Shown piece by piece: positions 17,943-26,564 of a stretch of 64,000 nt of DNA. Positions within the stretch are counted from its first letter, which is position 1; every line of letters starts with the position of its first letter. Below the pieces are notes generated by a model. The model saw nothing but the letters and a program-made list of their open reading frames with translations. It was not told where the DNA came from and did not search any database. This DNA is from JAWLGZ01 sp041690635 (GTDB taxonomy: Bacteria > Pseudomonadota > Gammaproteobacteria > Thiohalomonadales > Thiohalomonadaceae): the NCBI GenBank assembly GCA_041690635.1, contig JAWLGZ010000006.1, forward strand, positions 124,001-188,000. Reading direction: 5' to 3'. Position numbers and translations under genes: made by a program.

Positions 17943-18821
17943 ATGAGCAACGCCCTGACAGTGGATGTCGAGGACTACTATCATGTTGCCGCCTTCGCCA
18001 AGGCCATTCGGCGACACGAGTGGGACCGCCGGGTGCCTCGGGTCGAGGCAAACACCCATCGCCTGCTCGAGCTCTTTGCCGAACACCGGGTGCGCGCGAC
18101 TTTCTTCGTGCTTGGCTGGGTTGCCGAGCGCTTTCCCTCCCTGGTGCGCGCCATTGCCGATCAGGGGCACGAGGTGGCCAGCCACGGCTACAGCCACCAG
18201 CTCATCTACCGCCAGCCACAGGCGGAATTTCGCCAGGAGACACTGCGTGCCAAGGGTTTGCTGGAGGATATCGCCCAGTGCCACATCCTCGGTTACCGCG
18301 CCGCGAGTTACTCCATAACTGAGCGTTCTCTCTGGGCGCTCGATCTCCTGGTCGAGGCGGGGTTTACCTACGACTCCAGCATCTTTCCCATCCGGCACGA
18401 CCACTACGGCATACCGAGCGCGGACCCGGCACCGGGGCTGGTGAGGACGCCGGGTGGGACGACACTGGTCGAGTTTCCGCCGACTACGCTGGGGCTGGTG
18501 CCGGGATGGCGGCTGCCCGTGGGTGGGGGCGGCTATTTCCGGCTCTATCCCTACCGGATCACGGCGGCTGCACTGCGGATCGTGAACCGGACCCGTCCCT
18601 TCATGTTCTATGTCCACCCCTGGGAGGTGGATCCGGATCAGCCCCGTGTCCGCGCCGGCGCGCTTTCGCGCTTCCGCCACTACCTCAACCTGCATCGCTG
18701 TGAGCATCGCCTGAGGCGGCTGTTGCAGGAGTTCGAAATGACAAGTGCCGCCGGCGTACTGAGCCGCCTGAAACTGATTGATGCACCTGCGGGGATGGCT
18801 GAAGAGACCCTCTATGCGTGA
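17943..18821 (+). CDS. Polysaccharide deacetylase, DUF3473 type
   Basis: 292-residue NodB-fold deacetylase of the exosortase-locus family. The usual first motif is present as LTVDVEDYYH (residues 5-14), the metal-binding histidines as HEVASHGYSHQ near 77-87, and the arginine motif as GYRAASYSI near 119-127; the C-terminal half carries the DUF3473 extension (PFMFYVHPWEVDPDQPR). It should remove N- or O-acetyl groups from the EPS, in cytoplasm or periplasm; no signal peptide is seen. GGAGGGG ends 2 bases before the chosen ATG, and the longer frame adds only 7 residues. Confidence 0.9.
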   Translation: MSNALTVDVEDYYHVAAFAKAIRRHEWDRRVPRVEANTHRLLELFAEHRVRATFFVLGWVAERFPSLVRAIADQGHEVASHGYSHQLIYRQPQAEFRQETLRAKGLLEDIAQCHILGYRAASYSITERSLWALDLLVEAGFTYDSSIFPIRHDHYGIPSADPAPGLVRTPGGTTLVEFPPTTLGLVPGWRLPVGGGGYFRLYPYRITAAALRIVNRTRPFMFYVHPWEVDPDQPRVRAGALSRFRHYLNLHRCEHRLRRLLQEFEMTSAAGVLSRLKLIDAPAGMAEETLYA

Positions 18822-18918
18822 TATCAACTTCCGGCTGTCACCCGATAGCTACCCTGATCGCGAGCTGCTCGGCACCGAGTGGCGCCGCCCCCGGTGCGTG
18901 GTGACGCATGCGGATTAA
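18814..18918 (+). CDS. Possible 34-residue small protein
   Basis: A short frame overlaps the deacetylase stop by 8 bases and the VanZ-like ATG by 11 bases, the same kind of junction used elsewhere in this cluster. GAAGAG stands about 8 bases upstream. The peptide is hydrophilic (MRDINFRLSPDSYPDRELL...), has no membrane segment and resembles nothing I know. It fills what would otherwise be an 86-base gap, but chance is possible. Confidence 0.3.
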   Translation: MRDINFRLSPDSYPDRELLGTEWRRPRCVVTHAD

Positions 18919-19264
18919 AGGTCTGACGGTCCTGATGCTGGTTGGGGTGATTGTGGTGCTCAGTCTGGCGCCCGACTCCTCCACCCCGAAGGGGCCGACC
19001 AGGGGGGACTGGAGCGTCGGGCATGCGCTGGCCTATGGGGTCCTCACCCTTGCTGTCGCCGGTCTGGGCCGTCGCCGATACGGGCTTGGCCGGGCGGCCG
19101 CGGCGGGCGCCCTGGCGGCCAGCGCACTGGGTATCTTGATGGAGTGGATGCAGCCGGCGTTCGGAAGGACCCAAAGCATCCAGGATGTGGCGATGAACCA
19201 GTTGGGCGTTATCGGTGCGCTACTGGTGCTGTCGCTGCATGGCCGACGGAGGAACTCCGATTGA
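18908..19264 (+). CDS. VanZ-like small membrane protein
   Basis: 118 residues with four hydrophobic segments (about 5-22, 38-54, 58-76, 92-110) and the VanZ pattern: DKxxH-like DWSVGHALAYGVLT near 34-47 and DVAMNQLGVIGAL near 93-105. VanZ-like proteins are common in EPS and exosortase loci; their biochemical role is unknown. It lies between the deacetylase and a FemAB-type acyltransferase. Its stop overlaps the TTG start of the next gene. Confidence 0.75.
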   Translation: MRIKGLTVLMLVGVIVVLSLAPDSSTPKGPTRGDWSVGHALAYGVLTLAVAGLGRRRYGLGRAAAAGALAASALGILMEWMQPAFGRTQSIQDVAMNQLGVIGALLVLSLHGRRRNSD

Positions 19265-20340
19265 ATGCACGGGCAAACCCATTGGCGATGGAATGCGGGC
19301 TGGATCGCGATCCGATTCACGTGCGTCCGGTTGCGAATACGGATGCCGAGGCGTGGGACGCGTTTGTTCTCGCCCATCCGGACGCCTCCATCTATCACCT
19401 GTGGCTGTGGCGTGGTGTTGTTGAACGCGTATTTCACCAGGAGACCCACTATCTGGTTGCCTGTTGTCAGGACGGCATGATCAAGGGCGTACTTCCGCTG
19501 GTCCGCCTGCGCAGCCGCCTGTTCGGCCACTATCTGGTTTCGCTCCCATATTTCAATTACGGGGGCGCGTTGGGGACACCCGAAGCGGAGGCTATGCTGA
19601 TGGCGGAGGCCAACCTGCATGCGACCGCGCTCGGTTGCTCGCATGTGGAGTACCGCGACCGCTGCCCGCGGCTTGGTTATGGAACCCGCGAAGAAAAGGT
19701 AAGCATGCGGCTCGATCTGCCGCCCGAGGTCGACACCCTATGGCGGCAACTCGCCTCGAAGCGTCGGGCGCAGATCCGGCGTCCGCGCCGCGAGGGGGTG
19801 GCGGTGCGCTGGGGCGGGACGGATTTAGTGAACGACTTTTATCGCGTCTTCGCCCAAAACATGCGTGACCTCGGCACCCCGGTCTATGCCAAGGCGCTGT
19901 TTTCGCACATCACCCGCTCGGCCGGGACGAACTGTCGAATCGTCGTCGTCAATATCGGAGGGCGACCGGTAGCTGGCGCATTCCTGCTTGGTTTTCGCGA
20001 CACCCTTGAGATCCCGTGGGCCAGTTCGCTGCGGGCGGTAAACGGGATCGGCGTCAACATGCTGCTGTATTGGGAGGTGATGCGGTGCGCGATCGAGATG
20101 GGCTATAGCCGCTTCGACTTCGGCCGATGTACCCGCGGCAGCGGCACATGGCGATTCAAGCGGCAGTGGGGCGCGGTTGAGCATCCACTTTACTGGAGTT
20201 ACTACCTAGTTAGCGGCGACAGGATCCCGCAACTCACTCCATCCAACCCGAAATACAGGCTTGCCATTGCGCTCTGGCGACGCCTGCCGGTGGCGGCCAC
20301 CAAGTGGCTGGGCCCGCCACTGGTGCGCAACCTCCCCTGA
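19261..20340 (+). CDS. FemAB-related acyltransferase of exosortase EPS loci
   Basis: 359 residues with a double GNAT fold: N-terminal TDAEAWDAFVLAHPDASIYH, and C-terminal NMLLYWEVMRCAIEMGYSRF and RGSGTWRFKRQWGA, which are typical of the TIGR03019 FemAB-like family. Relatives transfer amino acids from aminoacyl-tRNA; here an aminoacyl or acyl group may be attached to EPS or its precursors. I use the TTG at 19261 because GGAGG (19248-19252) is 8 bases upstream and the codon overlaps the VanZ-like stop; the first ATG (19288) has no SD. No signal peptide, so it acts in the cytoplasm. Confidence 0.85.
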   Translation: MNARANPLAMECGLDRDPIHVRPVANTDAEAWDAFVLAHPDASIYHLWLWRGVVERVFHQETHYLVACCQDGMIKGVLPLVRLRSRLFGHYLVSLPYFNYGGALGTPEAEAMLMAEANLHATALGCSHVEYRDRCPRLGYGTREEKVSMRLDLPPEVDTLWRQLASKRRAQIRRPRREGVAVRWGGTDLVNDFYRVFAQNMRDLGTPVYAKALFSHITRSAGTNCRIVVVNIGGRPVAGAFLLGFRDTLEIPWASSLRAVNGIGVNMLLYWEVMRCAIEMGYSRFDFGRCTRGSGTWRFKRQWGAVEHPLYWSYYLVSGDRIPQLTPSNPKYRLAIALWRRLPVAATKWLGPPLVRNLP

Positions 20341-20561
20341 TGCGCATCCGTCGGCAGCGAGCTGCCGCGGCCGCAACCCCTTCCCTTGCCTTGGGGGCTG
20401 TGGGTACCGGGGTGCGCACTCCTGTGGCTCCCATGGGGCATGCGGGCTAGCGGATTGTCTCCCCCCTGCTATGGTTTGGTGTACTCCGTTCGTCGGAGGC
20501 GGATTTCGCACACGAGAACCAATACCGCACTACTTGAACGTAACCGAGGCCTGGAGTCGGG

Positions 20562-21878
20562 ATGCGACCAACTCTTCTGGAGCTGCTTTCAACGCTGGCC
20601 GCAAGCAAAGGTGAGGCGGTTGCGTTGTCCGCACGCGGCCACCTGCTGTCGTACCGTATGTTGAGCTACTCGGTCCGTGCCGCGGCCACCTACCTAAGGG
20701 GCAACGGGCTGAAACCCGGTGATCGGGTGGCCATTCTGCTGCCGAACGGGGCGGAGGCGGTGATCGCCAGGCTGGCGGCGATGGCGGCCGGAGGTGTTGC
20801 GGTGCCACTGCCGGCGAATACGCCACCGCGGCAGGTGGCCTTCGTGATGTGCGACAGCGGCGCGCGCTGGCTCATAGTCGACGGTACCCGTGACGACGGA
20901 CCGGCATTGGCAGGCTGTTGCGAACGGAGCACACGCCTGGTGTGGGTTGGGGAACGCCACATGACACGCGGTGGCACACGCGTCCATTGGGATGATCTGC
21001 TGGGGACGGCACCGGCCGACAAGGAGGTGGTGCTGTCCCCGGATAGTCCTGCCCTGTTGCAGTATGTCCCTGCAGGTCGCCGGTTGCGGGGTATCGTCTC
21101 AACGCATCAGGCAACGGGTGCAGGTGCTCTCCTGGTGGCCGATGCCTGTGCGCTCACCCACGGCCAGCGGGTGGTACAGACCGCATCCTTCGCCACCCCC
21201 TTCGGCGGCGCGATGCTGAACGCAGGTCTTGCCGCCGGTGCGATGGTGATGCCTCGCTGCGAAGCGGGCTGTGCCCAGTATCTGCTGTCCGGGTTGGAGA
21301 CGGAGCAGGCGGAGGTGCTGGTGACCACCACCGACGCGATCGACCGCATCCTGATGCGCGCCGTTCCTGCCAACTACGACCTGTCGCGACTCGATCACGT
21401 CTTTCTGGCCGGGCGAAGGGCCCCCAAGTCGGGCCAATGCCTCGCCGAAAAGCTTCCGGGGAGTGCAATCTCAGCCGTGGCGGTTCTGGCCGAAGCTGGG
21501 GGGCCCGTGGCGATGATGCGGTGTGGTGCGACCGGCGAAATGGCCGGAACGCCCCTGCCCGGGATTGAGATGCGTGTCGAACCGCATACCCGGGCGGAGC
21601 GGGATGAGCGGCACGGAGAACTGCTGATCCGGGGGCCGGGAGGCATGCTGAGCTACTGGCGCAGCCCGGACCGTAACGGCGACTGGGTGCGAACGGGGAT
21701 TGCGGCGGCCTGTGACCGGGAGGGTATCGTCAGGCTGATGGACAACGAGCACTGCTGGGACAGTGGTGTGCGCTTCCTGCACCGGCGCAAGCGGTATTCG
21801 CCGGGGGCGGATCTGGATCCTGCCGAAATGCGCCCGGGGATCGACGACTCTGTCGCAGGAGGCCTGCGGGCTCGCTAG
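20562..21878 (+). CDS. Degenerate AMP-forming acyl-CoA ligase-like protein
   Basis: 438 residues that align by eye with the N-terminal domain of exosortase-associated acyl-CoA ligases (LSYRMLSYSVRAAATYL, GDRVAILLPNGAEAV). The AMP-binding motif, normally YTSGTTGxPKG, reads QYVPAGRRLRGIVSTHQ: the glycine-rich loop and lysine are gone. The TGD aspartate is TGI (VRTGIAAACDREG), the hinge sequence is not recognisable, and the protein stops before the C-terminal domain with the catalytic lysine. I infer a pseudo-enzyme, possibly a scaffold, or a gene in decay whose frame is still open. A 221-bp gap with no clear signal precedes it. Confidence 0.7.
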   Translation: MRPTLLELLSTLAASKGEAVALSARGHLLSYRMLSYSVRAAATYLRGNGLKPGDRVAILLPNGAEAVIARLAAMAAGGVAVPLPANTPPRQVAFVMCDSGARWLIVDGTRDDGPALAGCCERSTRLVWVGERHMTRGGTRVHWDDLLGTAPADKEVVLSPDSPALLQYVPAGRRLRGIVSTHQATGAGALLVADACALTHGQRVVQTASFATPFGGAMLNAGLAAGAMVMPRCEAGCAQYLLSGLETEQAEVLVTTTDAIDRILMRAVPANYDLSRLDHVFLAGRRAPKSGQCLAEKLPGSAISAVAVLAEAGGPVAMMRCGATGEMAGTPLPGIEMRVEPHTRAERDERHGELLIRGPGGMLSYWRSPDRNGDWVRTGIAAACDREGIVRLMDNEHCWDSGVRFLHRRKRYSPGADLDPAEMRPGIDDSVAGGLRAR

Positions 21879-22017
21879 CTTGACGCGGGCATGCACGGCA
21901 CAGGTGCCGGTGCTCTGGCCAAATCGGAACGCGCATGCGTTCGAATTGCGCCCAATTGATGCAGGTGAGGCTCAAGATTTCTGGACCGATTTCCGCCACG
22001 ACAGGGAGCGCGTCACT

Positions 22018-23283
22018 ATGGAAGGGATTTCCAATCGGGAAGACAATCCGGGCGCGGTTATCATCGATGGTCACGGCAGGGCTGACCTCGGGCTCATCAG
22101 GGCGCTTGGCGAGCGGAATGTCCCTGTCTATCTGCTAACGGATGATCGGCGTTCACCGATCACCCGCTCCCGTTACATAACCGCTATCCTGCCGTTTCCT
22201 TCCCTGAGAGGCGAAGAGAGCAGTTGTGTGCGCGCCTTGATGCAGATCGGTCAGCAGTTTGCGCACCGTCCCGTATTTTTCAGTACCGGGGATCGGTCGC
22301 TCATGCTGTTCGCGAGGCATCGTGCCGAGCTCGAACAGCATTACCGGCATCACATCGGTGACCCCGGCCTGATCACTGCGCTGTACGACAAAGTGGCATT
22401 TGTCCGACTTGGGCATGAACGGAAACTCCCGGTACCGTTCTCTCTGGCACCTGGGTCGCTCGATGAACTGGAGCGAGACGCGGACAGGCTCTCGTTTCCC
22501 GTGATGGTAAAACCTGCTGAAAAGCGGAACTGGGCACAATTCCCCCAGGTGCACCGGCTAGTGGGCGGCAATCTCAAGGGCGTGCGCGTGGAGAGCCGGG
22601 AGGCACTGCTCCGGCTTTATCAGGACCTGACTCCATACGACAACCGTATCGTGATCCAGAACTATATCGAAGGGCGCGATGAAGAGATCTACTCACTGCA
22701 TACCTACATCGACCGGCAGGGTGATGTAACGGGCATCTTCACCGGGCAGAAGATGCGTACCTGGCCTATTCACCGCGGTATCGGCTGCTTCCAGCTCAGT
22801 GTGATTGAGCCCCAGGTCGTCAACATTGGAGTGGGTGCATTACGTGCAATCGGCTATACCGGTCATGCAATTGTCCAGGTGAAGCGCAATCCCGACACCG
22901 GGAGTTTCGAAATCTTCGAAATCAATTGCCGCTACAGTACCTGGAACTACCTGCACACACGTTCCGGTGTAAACCTGCCGTACGCGGCCTATCGGGACAG
23001 CCTGGGTGAAAAGCAGCGGCCGCTTCCGCTACAGAGGGAAGGGTGCCGCTGGATTGACGCGGCGAATGACATCAAGGCCTTTCGCGAGTACCGGCGGATT
23101 GGAGAGTGGAGTACCGGGGCGTGGTTGCGCACCTATATCGGCAGCAACTGCTACGCCGTGTTCTCGTGGCGGGACCCGATGCCGACGCTTGCGCCGCTCG
23201 CATGCCAACTTGGCGGTGCGCCGTTCCGGCTCGCTCGCCGGTTCGGATATTTTCTCGTAAGCGCAGGAAAAACTCATGGATGA
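22018..23283 (+). CDS. ATP-grasp carboxylate-amine ligase-like protein
   Basis: 421 residues. N-terminal Rossmann-like part (AVIIDGHGRADLGLIRALGERNVPVYLL), then the ATP-grasp core: DKVAFVRLGHERKLPVPFS near 124-142, the lysine strand FPVMVKPAEKRNW near 163-175, and the metal-binding end FEIFEINCRYSTWN near 300-313. The family joins a carboxylate to an amine through an acyl phosphate. In an EPS locus with two FemAB-type acyltransferases, it may add or activate an amino-acid-like substituent; the substrate is unknown. The ATG at 22018 follows AGGGAG; the 85 upstream codons are not conserved-looking. It overlaps the methyltransferase gene by 8 bases. Confidence 0.8.
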   Translation: MEGISNREDNPGAVIIDGHGRADLGLIRALGERNVPVYLLTDDRRSPITRSRYITAILPFPSLRGEESSCVRALMQIGQQFAHRPVFFSTGDRSLMLFARHRAELEQHYRHHIGDPGLITALYDKVAFVRLGHERKLPVPFSLAPGSLDELERDADRLSFPVMVKPAEKRNWAQFPQVHRLVGGNLKGVRVESREALLRLYQDLTPYDNRIVIQNYIEGRDEEIYSLHTYIDRQGDVTGIFTGQKMRTWPIHRGIGCFQLSVIEPQVVNIGVGALRAIGYTGHAIVQVKRNPDTGSFEIFEINCRYSTWNYLHTRSGVNLPYAAYRDSLGEKQRPLPLQREGCRWIDAANDIKAFREYRRIGEWSTGAWLRTYIGSNCYAVFSWRDPMPTLAPLACQLGGAPFRLARRFGYFLVSAGKTHG

Positions 23284-24097
23284 GGCACGGCGTGGTGTGG
23301 TACGGGATTTCTTTCACTCGAACAGCGAGGCGTGGCTAAGGCGGTACTACAAAGAGGACTTCGACTCCGTCACCTATCAGGATCGGATGACCGAGGCGCT
23401 GCGGATGTTGCAGCGGTTCGGTCATCCCGGCATGTTCATTCTTGACGGCGGCTGCGGGGCGGGCGTGCAGTCGGCCGCCATGGAGGAACTGGGTCACCAG
23501 GTCGTGGCCTGTGACATGGCCCCCGGCATGGCGCGGCTGGCCGCCAGGAACGTCCCTCGTGTCACGCTGGCCTGCCTCGATCGCCTGCCCTTCCCGGACG
23601 CTAGCTTCGATGCGGTGGTGATGCTCGGCGTACTCGGGTATGCGGACGATCCGGACGCAGTCATGACATCGGTGAACCGGGTGTTGCGGCCCGGCGGGTT
23701 GCTGGTGATCTCCACCGCCGCGGAGCGTCTGCTGCTTGCGCGTATTTCGGACGCCATCAGCTATCTGCCGGACCTGATCTACCGCTCCGCAAGGCGCCTG
23801 ACACTCAGGCAACCTACCGCGGAGGAAGAGGCGATCCCAGGCTTCTACAAGAAGCACTGTGCCTATCTGCCGGCCAAGGGCTTCGATCGCTACATCGAAC
23901 AGTGGGGCATGCAAAGGCTCGGCGGAGCGGCGGTAAACTTCGGGCAGCTCCACTTCATGGGAAAGCGGCTATTCAGCGAGCGGGCTGACATCTGGCTCAC
24001 GCGTTTTCTGACGCGGGTCTCCCGGCACTGTGCCACCTGCACGCTCGGGAACCATGCACGTATCTATGTGAGCGCGTTCCGACGCGCCAGTAGCTGA
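23276..24097 (+). CDS. Class I SAM-dependent methyltransferase
   Basis: 273 residues. Motif I is LDGGCGAGVQSAAME (about 53-67), followed by the acidic end of strand 2 (ACDMAPGMA), the LPFPDASFDAVVMLGVL segment and post-motif VLRPGGLLVIS typical of Methyltransf_11. Substrate is not evident; O-methylation of an EPS sugar or of an attached group is likely from context. Start overlaps the ATP-grasp gene by 8 bases. The C-terminal 60 residues contain several cysteines (CATCTLG) without a clear metal motif. Confidence 0.85.
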   Translation: MDEARRGVVRDFFHSNSEAWLRRYYKEDFDSVTYQDRMTEALRMLQRFGHPGMFILDGGCGAGVQSAAMEELGHQVVACDMAPGMARLAARNVPRVTLACLDRLPFPDASFDAVVMLGVLGYADDPDAVMTSVNRVLRPGGLLVISTAAERLLLARISDAISYLPDLIYRSARRLTLRQPTAEEEAIPGFYKKHCAYLPAKGFDRYIEQWGMQRLGGAAVNFGQLHFMGKRLFSERADIWLTRFLTRVSRHCATCTLGNHARIYVSAFRRASS

Positions 24098-24111
24098 TCA
24101 CAGAACGGGGC

Positions 24112-25566
24112 ATGGATGCTGCCCGACTGAACAGGCTGATTATCGCCGGATTCGCCTGGCAGGGTGCCTCGAAGCTGGTGACCCAGGTGGTGGCCTGGAC
24201 GAGCACCATCTTCGTTGCGCGGCTGCTTAGCCCGGAAGCCTACGGCATCATGGCGGTGGCGGCGGTGTTTATCACGCTGTTGCAGATGTTCGTGGAAACG
24301 GGGTTCGCCGCCGGCCTGGTGCAACTCCCTGAGGTCACGCGCACCCAGGAAGAGGGTATGTTCTTCCTCAGCGCGGCTGCGGGCGGTGTGTTGTACGGTG
24401 CCATCTATTTCGTGGCGCCACTGGTAGCGGACCTCTACCGGATTCCTGTGCTGGAGGATGTTTTGCGCCTTGGCGGGCTTATCGTGCCGCTTGCTGCGGT
24501 GCAGAGCGTTGCCAAAGCACGGGTGATGCGGCGCATGGATTTTCGCTACCGCTCCCTGGTCGAGATGGTCGCAAATCTGTTGATGGCGGCAACGGTGGTC
24601 ACGCTGGCTGTCAACGGCGCCGGGGTGTGGAGCCTCGTGTGGGGTCCGGTTGTGAACCAATTGGTGATGACGGTCGGATATCTGCCGATGATGGCGCGCG
24701 TGCCGCGTCCGACCCTGGCGTTCACTGAACTGCTCCCGCCGCTCCGATTCGGTGTCCATCTGATCGCCCAGAATATATCGTTCGCCCTGTTCAGTCGGGC
24801 CGATGTGTTCATCATCGGACGCTATCTTGGTGAACAGATCACCGGTTACTACGCCATGGCCGTTCAGTTGGCCGCGATCCCTCAAGACAAGATCGGGTCA
24901 ATCTTCAATCAGGTGGCATTCCCTTCAATCGCCCGCGCAGCGCACGATCGCAAGCGTGCCGGCGGACTCTACGCGGACATGCACAGGTACCTGTTCATCA
25001 TCGGGCTGCCGCTGCTCGCCGGACTCGCGGTGGTGGCCGAGGATGCGGTTGCCGTCCTCCTCACGGAGAAATGGCTCCCAATCGTGCCGGTGATGCAGGT
25101 GCTCTGCATGGTCAACGGATTGCGATTAAGCGCCGGACTCTCGAGTGCCGTTCTCAACGCGATGGGAAAGGCCAATCTCACCCTGCGCTTCAATCTGGCG
25201 GCCCTGGTTCTGTTTCCCACTGCGTTCTGGTTTGCTGTCGATTACGGTCTGCAAGGGGTGGCAATCGCCTGGGTGGTTGTGTATCCAGTCGCCTATTCAC
25301 TGCTCCTGCACTATGTGGCAAGAGAGCTCGGCGATTCCATCCGGGTATTGCTCGGTCCCTCCTGGTCGGCCATTGTTGCCACCGGGCTGATGGTGTTTGC
25401 GGTGGTTGTCTTTCAGCACAGTGCGCATGAGCTTGGCGCAGCCCTAAGACTGATCGGCAGTATTGGCATTGGCGTCGCCGCCTATGCCGCCTGTTATCTG
25501 GTCCTCTTCCGCGGCGAAGTGGCGGCAGTGAGGCGTGCTATAGTTACGCTGCGTCGAGGAACATGA
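24112..25566 (+). CDS. Polysaccharide flippase (Wzx/WzxC-like, MOP superfamily)
   Basis: 484 residues with about 12-14 hydrophobic helices. The opening (LIIAGFAWQGASKLVTQVV, ARLLSPEAYGIMAVAAVF) and the middle LIAQNISFALFSRADVFIIGRYLG are typical of WzxC/TuaB flippases, which move lipid-linked repeat units across the inner membrane. With the Wzy-like protein at 29810 and the chain-length protein it completes a Wzx/Wzy-dependent pathway. It begins 14 bp after the methyltransferase and its stop overlaps the next start by 4 bases. Confidence 0.9.
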   Translation: MDAARLNRLIIAGFAWQGASKLVTQVVAWTSTIFVARLLSPEAYGIMAVAAVFITLLQMFVETGFAAGLVQLPEVTRTQEEGMFFLSAAAGGVLYGAIYFVAPLVADLYRIPVLEDVLRLGGLIVPLAAVQSVAKARVMRRMDFRYRSLVEMVANLLMAATVVTLAVNGAGVWSLVWGPVVNQLVMTVGYLPMMARVPRPTLAFTELLPPLRFGVHLIAQNISFALFSRADVFIIGRYLGEQITGYYAMAVQLAAIPQDKIGSIFNQVAFPSIARAAHDRKRAGGLYADMHRYLFIIGLPLLAGLAVVAEDAVAVLLTEKWLPIVPVMQVLCMVNGLRLSAGLSSAVLNAMGKANLTLRFNLAALVLFPTAFWFAVDYGLQGVAIAWVVVYPVAYSLLLHYVARELGDSIRVLLGPSWSAIVATGLMVFAVVVFQHSAHELGAALRLIGSIGIGVAAYAACYLVLFRGEVAAVRRAIVTLRRGT

Positions 25567-26564
25567 GCATTACCCGGCGCGGTTCGCCATTTCCTTTGTC
25601 AGGGGTTCACATGGAGTGTCACCCGTTTGACATCGAACGCGACAGTTCGGGCTGGGATGCCATCGCCGCAGCCAGCGGGCGCAACCTGTTCCAGTCGAGC
25701 GGCCTGATTGCCGTCCACAGGTTCGGACGGGCGCACAGCCAGGGCTTGTTGATCCGGAAGGATGGCAGGACCATCGCCGGAATCGGCGGCCTGGTAACCG
25801 GCAGCAAGGATGCGCGTGGATTCCAGTCCCTCTCCTTCCCCGGTTTCAGTCAACCACAGGCGCCCGGCGTCGTCTCCCAACTAATTGAATCGTTGAGGTC
25901 GCTCGGCTTTCGACGGGTTGCCTTCGGATCGTTCAACGGTGGTGTCGAGGAGCATGCCGAAGAGTGCCCTGGCTGCACTCTCTCGGAACGGCTCGAATTC
26001 ATTTACGACCTCAGTGCGGATGAGGACGAGCGGTATCGTTGGCTCAATTACAACCACCGACGACAACTGAAAAAGTCGTCCGCGCACGGGTTCTCCCTGG
26101 GCAAGGTCGGACACAACCAGCCGTGGGTGATGACGCGTCTGCACCGGGACTGGGCGAACCGCCGGGAGCGGGGTAAGCGGTTGCAGGAGCTGTTTAGCGA
26201 CTGGTTCTACTTCCGGCGGGTGACACAACGGCTGGTGGGCGGTGGTGGCGGCACACTCTATGCCCTTCGGGATGCGGGCGGCGAGACTCTCTCCTTCGCT
26301 TTCATGCTGGAAAGCGCGGAGACCGCCTACTACATGATGGGCGCGAGCTCGAATCGGGGATATCGCTGCGGGGCATCCGTGCGCCTCTTCTGGGAGCTGG
26401 CACGGCATTACCGTGACACACCGGTGCGTCTGCTCAATTTCGGCGGCGTCCCGGCCGGCGCGCGGGATAAGGCGCACGACGAGCACGGCGTCTACCGCTT
26501 CAAGTCCGGATTCGGTGTTGACCCGGTGATCAGGAGATCTCTCGTATGCGACCTGAATCCATGA
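25563..26564 (+). CDS. Second FemAB/GNAT-type acyltransferase
   Basis: 333 residues of a GNAT/FemAB-like fold: AAASGRNLFQSSGLIAVHRFG at the N-terminus, LNYNHRRQLKKSSAHGFSL near 161-179 (the basic helix seen in FemAB-like proteins), and a C-terminal LFWELARHYRDTPVRLLNFGG. It shares only general fold with the 19261 protein. It probably adds an aminoacyl or acyl group to EPS; acceptor unknown. ATGA overlap with the flippase. A later in-frame ATG at 25611 could be the start, which would remove 16 poorly conserved-looking residues. Confidence 0.65.
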   Translation: MSITRRGSPFPLSGVHMECHPFDIERDSSGWDAIAAASGRNLFQSSGLIAVHRFGRAHSQGLLIRKDGRTIAGIGGLVTGSKDARGFQSLSFPGFSQPQAPGVVSQLIESLRSLGFRRVAFGSFNGGVEEHAEECPGCTLSERLEFIYDLSADEDERYRWLNYNHRRQLKKSSAHGFSLGKVGHNQPWVMTRLHRDWANRRERGKRLQELFSDWFYFRRVTQRLVGGGGGTLYALRDAGGETLSFAFMLESAETAYYMMGASSNRGYRCGASVRLFWELARHYRDTPVRLLNFGGVPAGARDKAHDEHGVYRFKSGFGVDPVIRRSLVCDLNP

